From PeH17 sp964414925 (lineage in GTDB: Bacteria; Bacillota; Clostridia; Christensenellales; CAG-138), in assembly GCA_964414925.1 (NCBI GenBank), contig CAYPXV010000030.1, positions 1-15,635 on the forward strand: 15,635 bases of DNA. Direction: 5' to 3'. The notes beneath the pieces are model-generated. The model had not been told where the DNA came from. It ran no database searches and saw only the letters and a program-made list of their open reading frames with translations. Position numbers and translations under genes: made by a program. How positions within the stretch are numbered: position 1 is the first letter of the stretch; the number at the start of each line of letters is the position of its first letter. Positions 15,633-15,635 of the stretch are shown here, in pieces.

Positions 15633-15635
15633 AGG

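Noticed and set aside
1..15635. tRNA, rRNA, CRISPR arrays, insertion sequences, integrase or transposase genes
   Set aside because: Looked for on both strands by motif and protein character; nothing supportable was found.

Overview
The window looks like a draft chromosomal contig from a Gram-positive anaerobe of the Clostridia, probably a gut or rumen metagenome-assembled genome. That view rests on long-form HPF, an mreC-mreD-mrdA cell-wall operon without mreB, a dockerin-bearing surface protein with Listeria/Bacteroides-type repeats, lipoproteins with PT-rich linkers, strong AGGAGG ribosome sites and sigma-A-like promoters. Taxonomy below class level is not supported. A run of exactly 100 N (10811-10910) is a scaffold gap.

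Left part (1-2110): the 3' end of a secreted multidomain protein ending in a dockerin, then about 200 bp of hairpins including convergent terminators, then hpf on the minus strand with its own extended -10 promoter.

Core part (2135-8415, minus strand): a tightly packed cell-elongation operon in the order mreC, mreD, mrdA (PBP2), a HAD-family phosphatase and a PIG-V-like polytopic mannosyltransferase-type membrane protein. It is driven by a TTGCAA-17-TATAAT promoter just upstream of mreC. Two junctions are ATGA overlaps, so translation is probably coupled. MreC, MreD and PBP2 belong to the rod complex that builds lateral wall peptidoglycan. The last two genes suggest linked envelope-sugar or phosphate metabolism, which is inference.

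Middle (8416-10177): a well-expressed-looking lipoprotein gene with promoter and terminator, then a small XRE-family regulator on the minus strand with a palindrome in its own promoter region.

Right part (10178-15635, plus strand): an AT-rich, roughly 650-bp non-coding region leads into an accessory operon I cannot match to a characterised system. Its genes are a large coiled-coil/helical protein with a C-terminal two-helix membrane hairpin (5' end lost in the gap), a small zinc-ribbon protein with a disordered tail, a small all-helical protein, a Ycf46-like AAA+ ATPase with a degenerate first ATPase half, and a small Cys-containing protein. The operon probably continues beyond the window, since the last bases look like the start of a ribosome site. 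Upstream, a perfect 15-bp inverted repeat flanks about 119 bp that contains the best promoter-like element of the region. This is the layout of an invertible (phase-variable) promoter and, together with the operon, is the most interesting part of the window.
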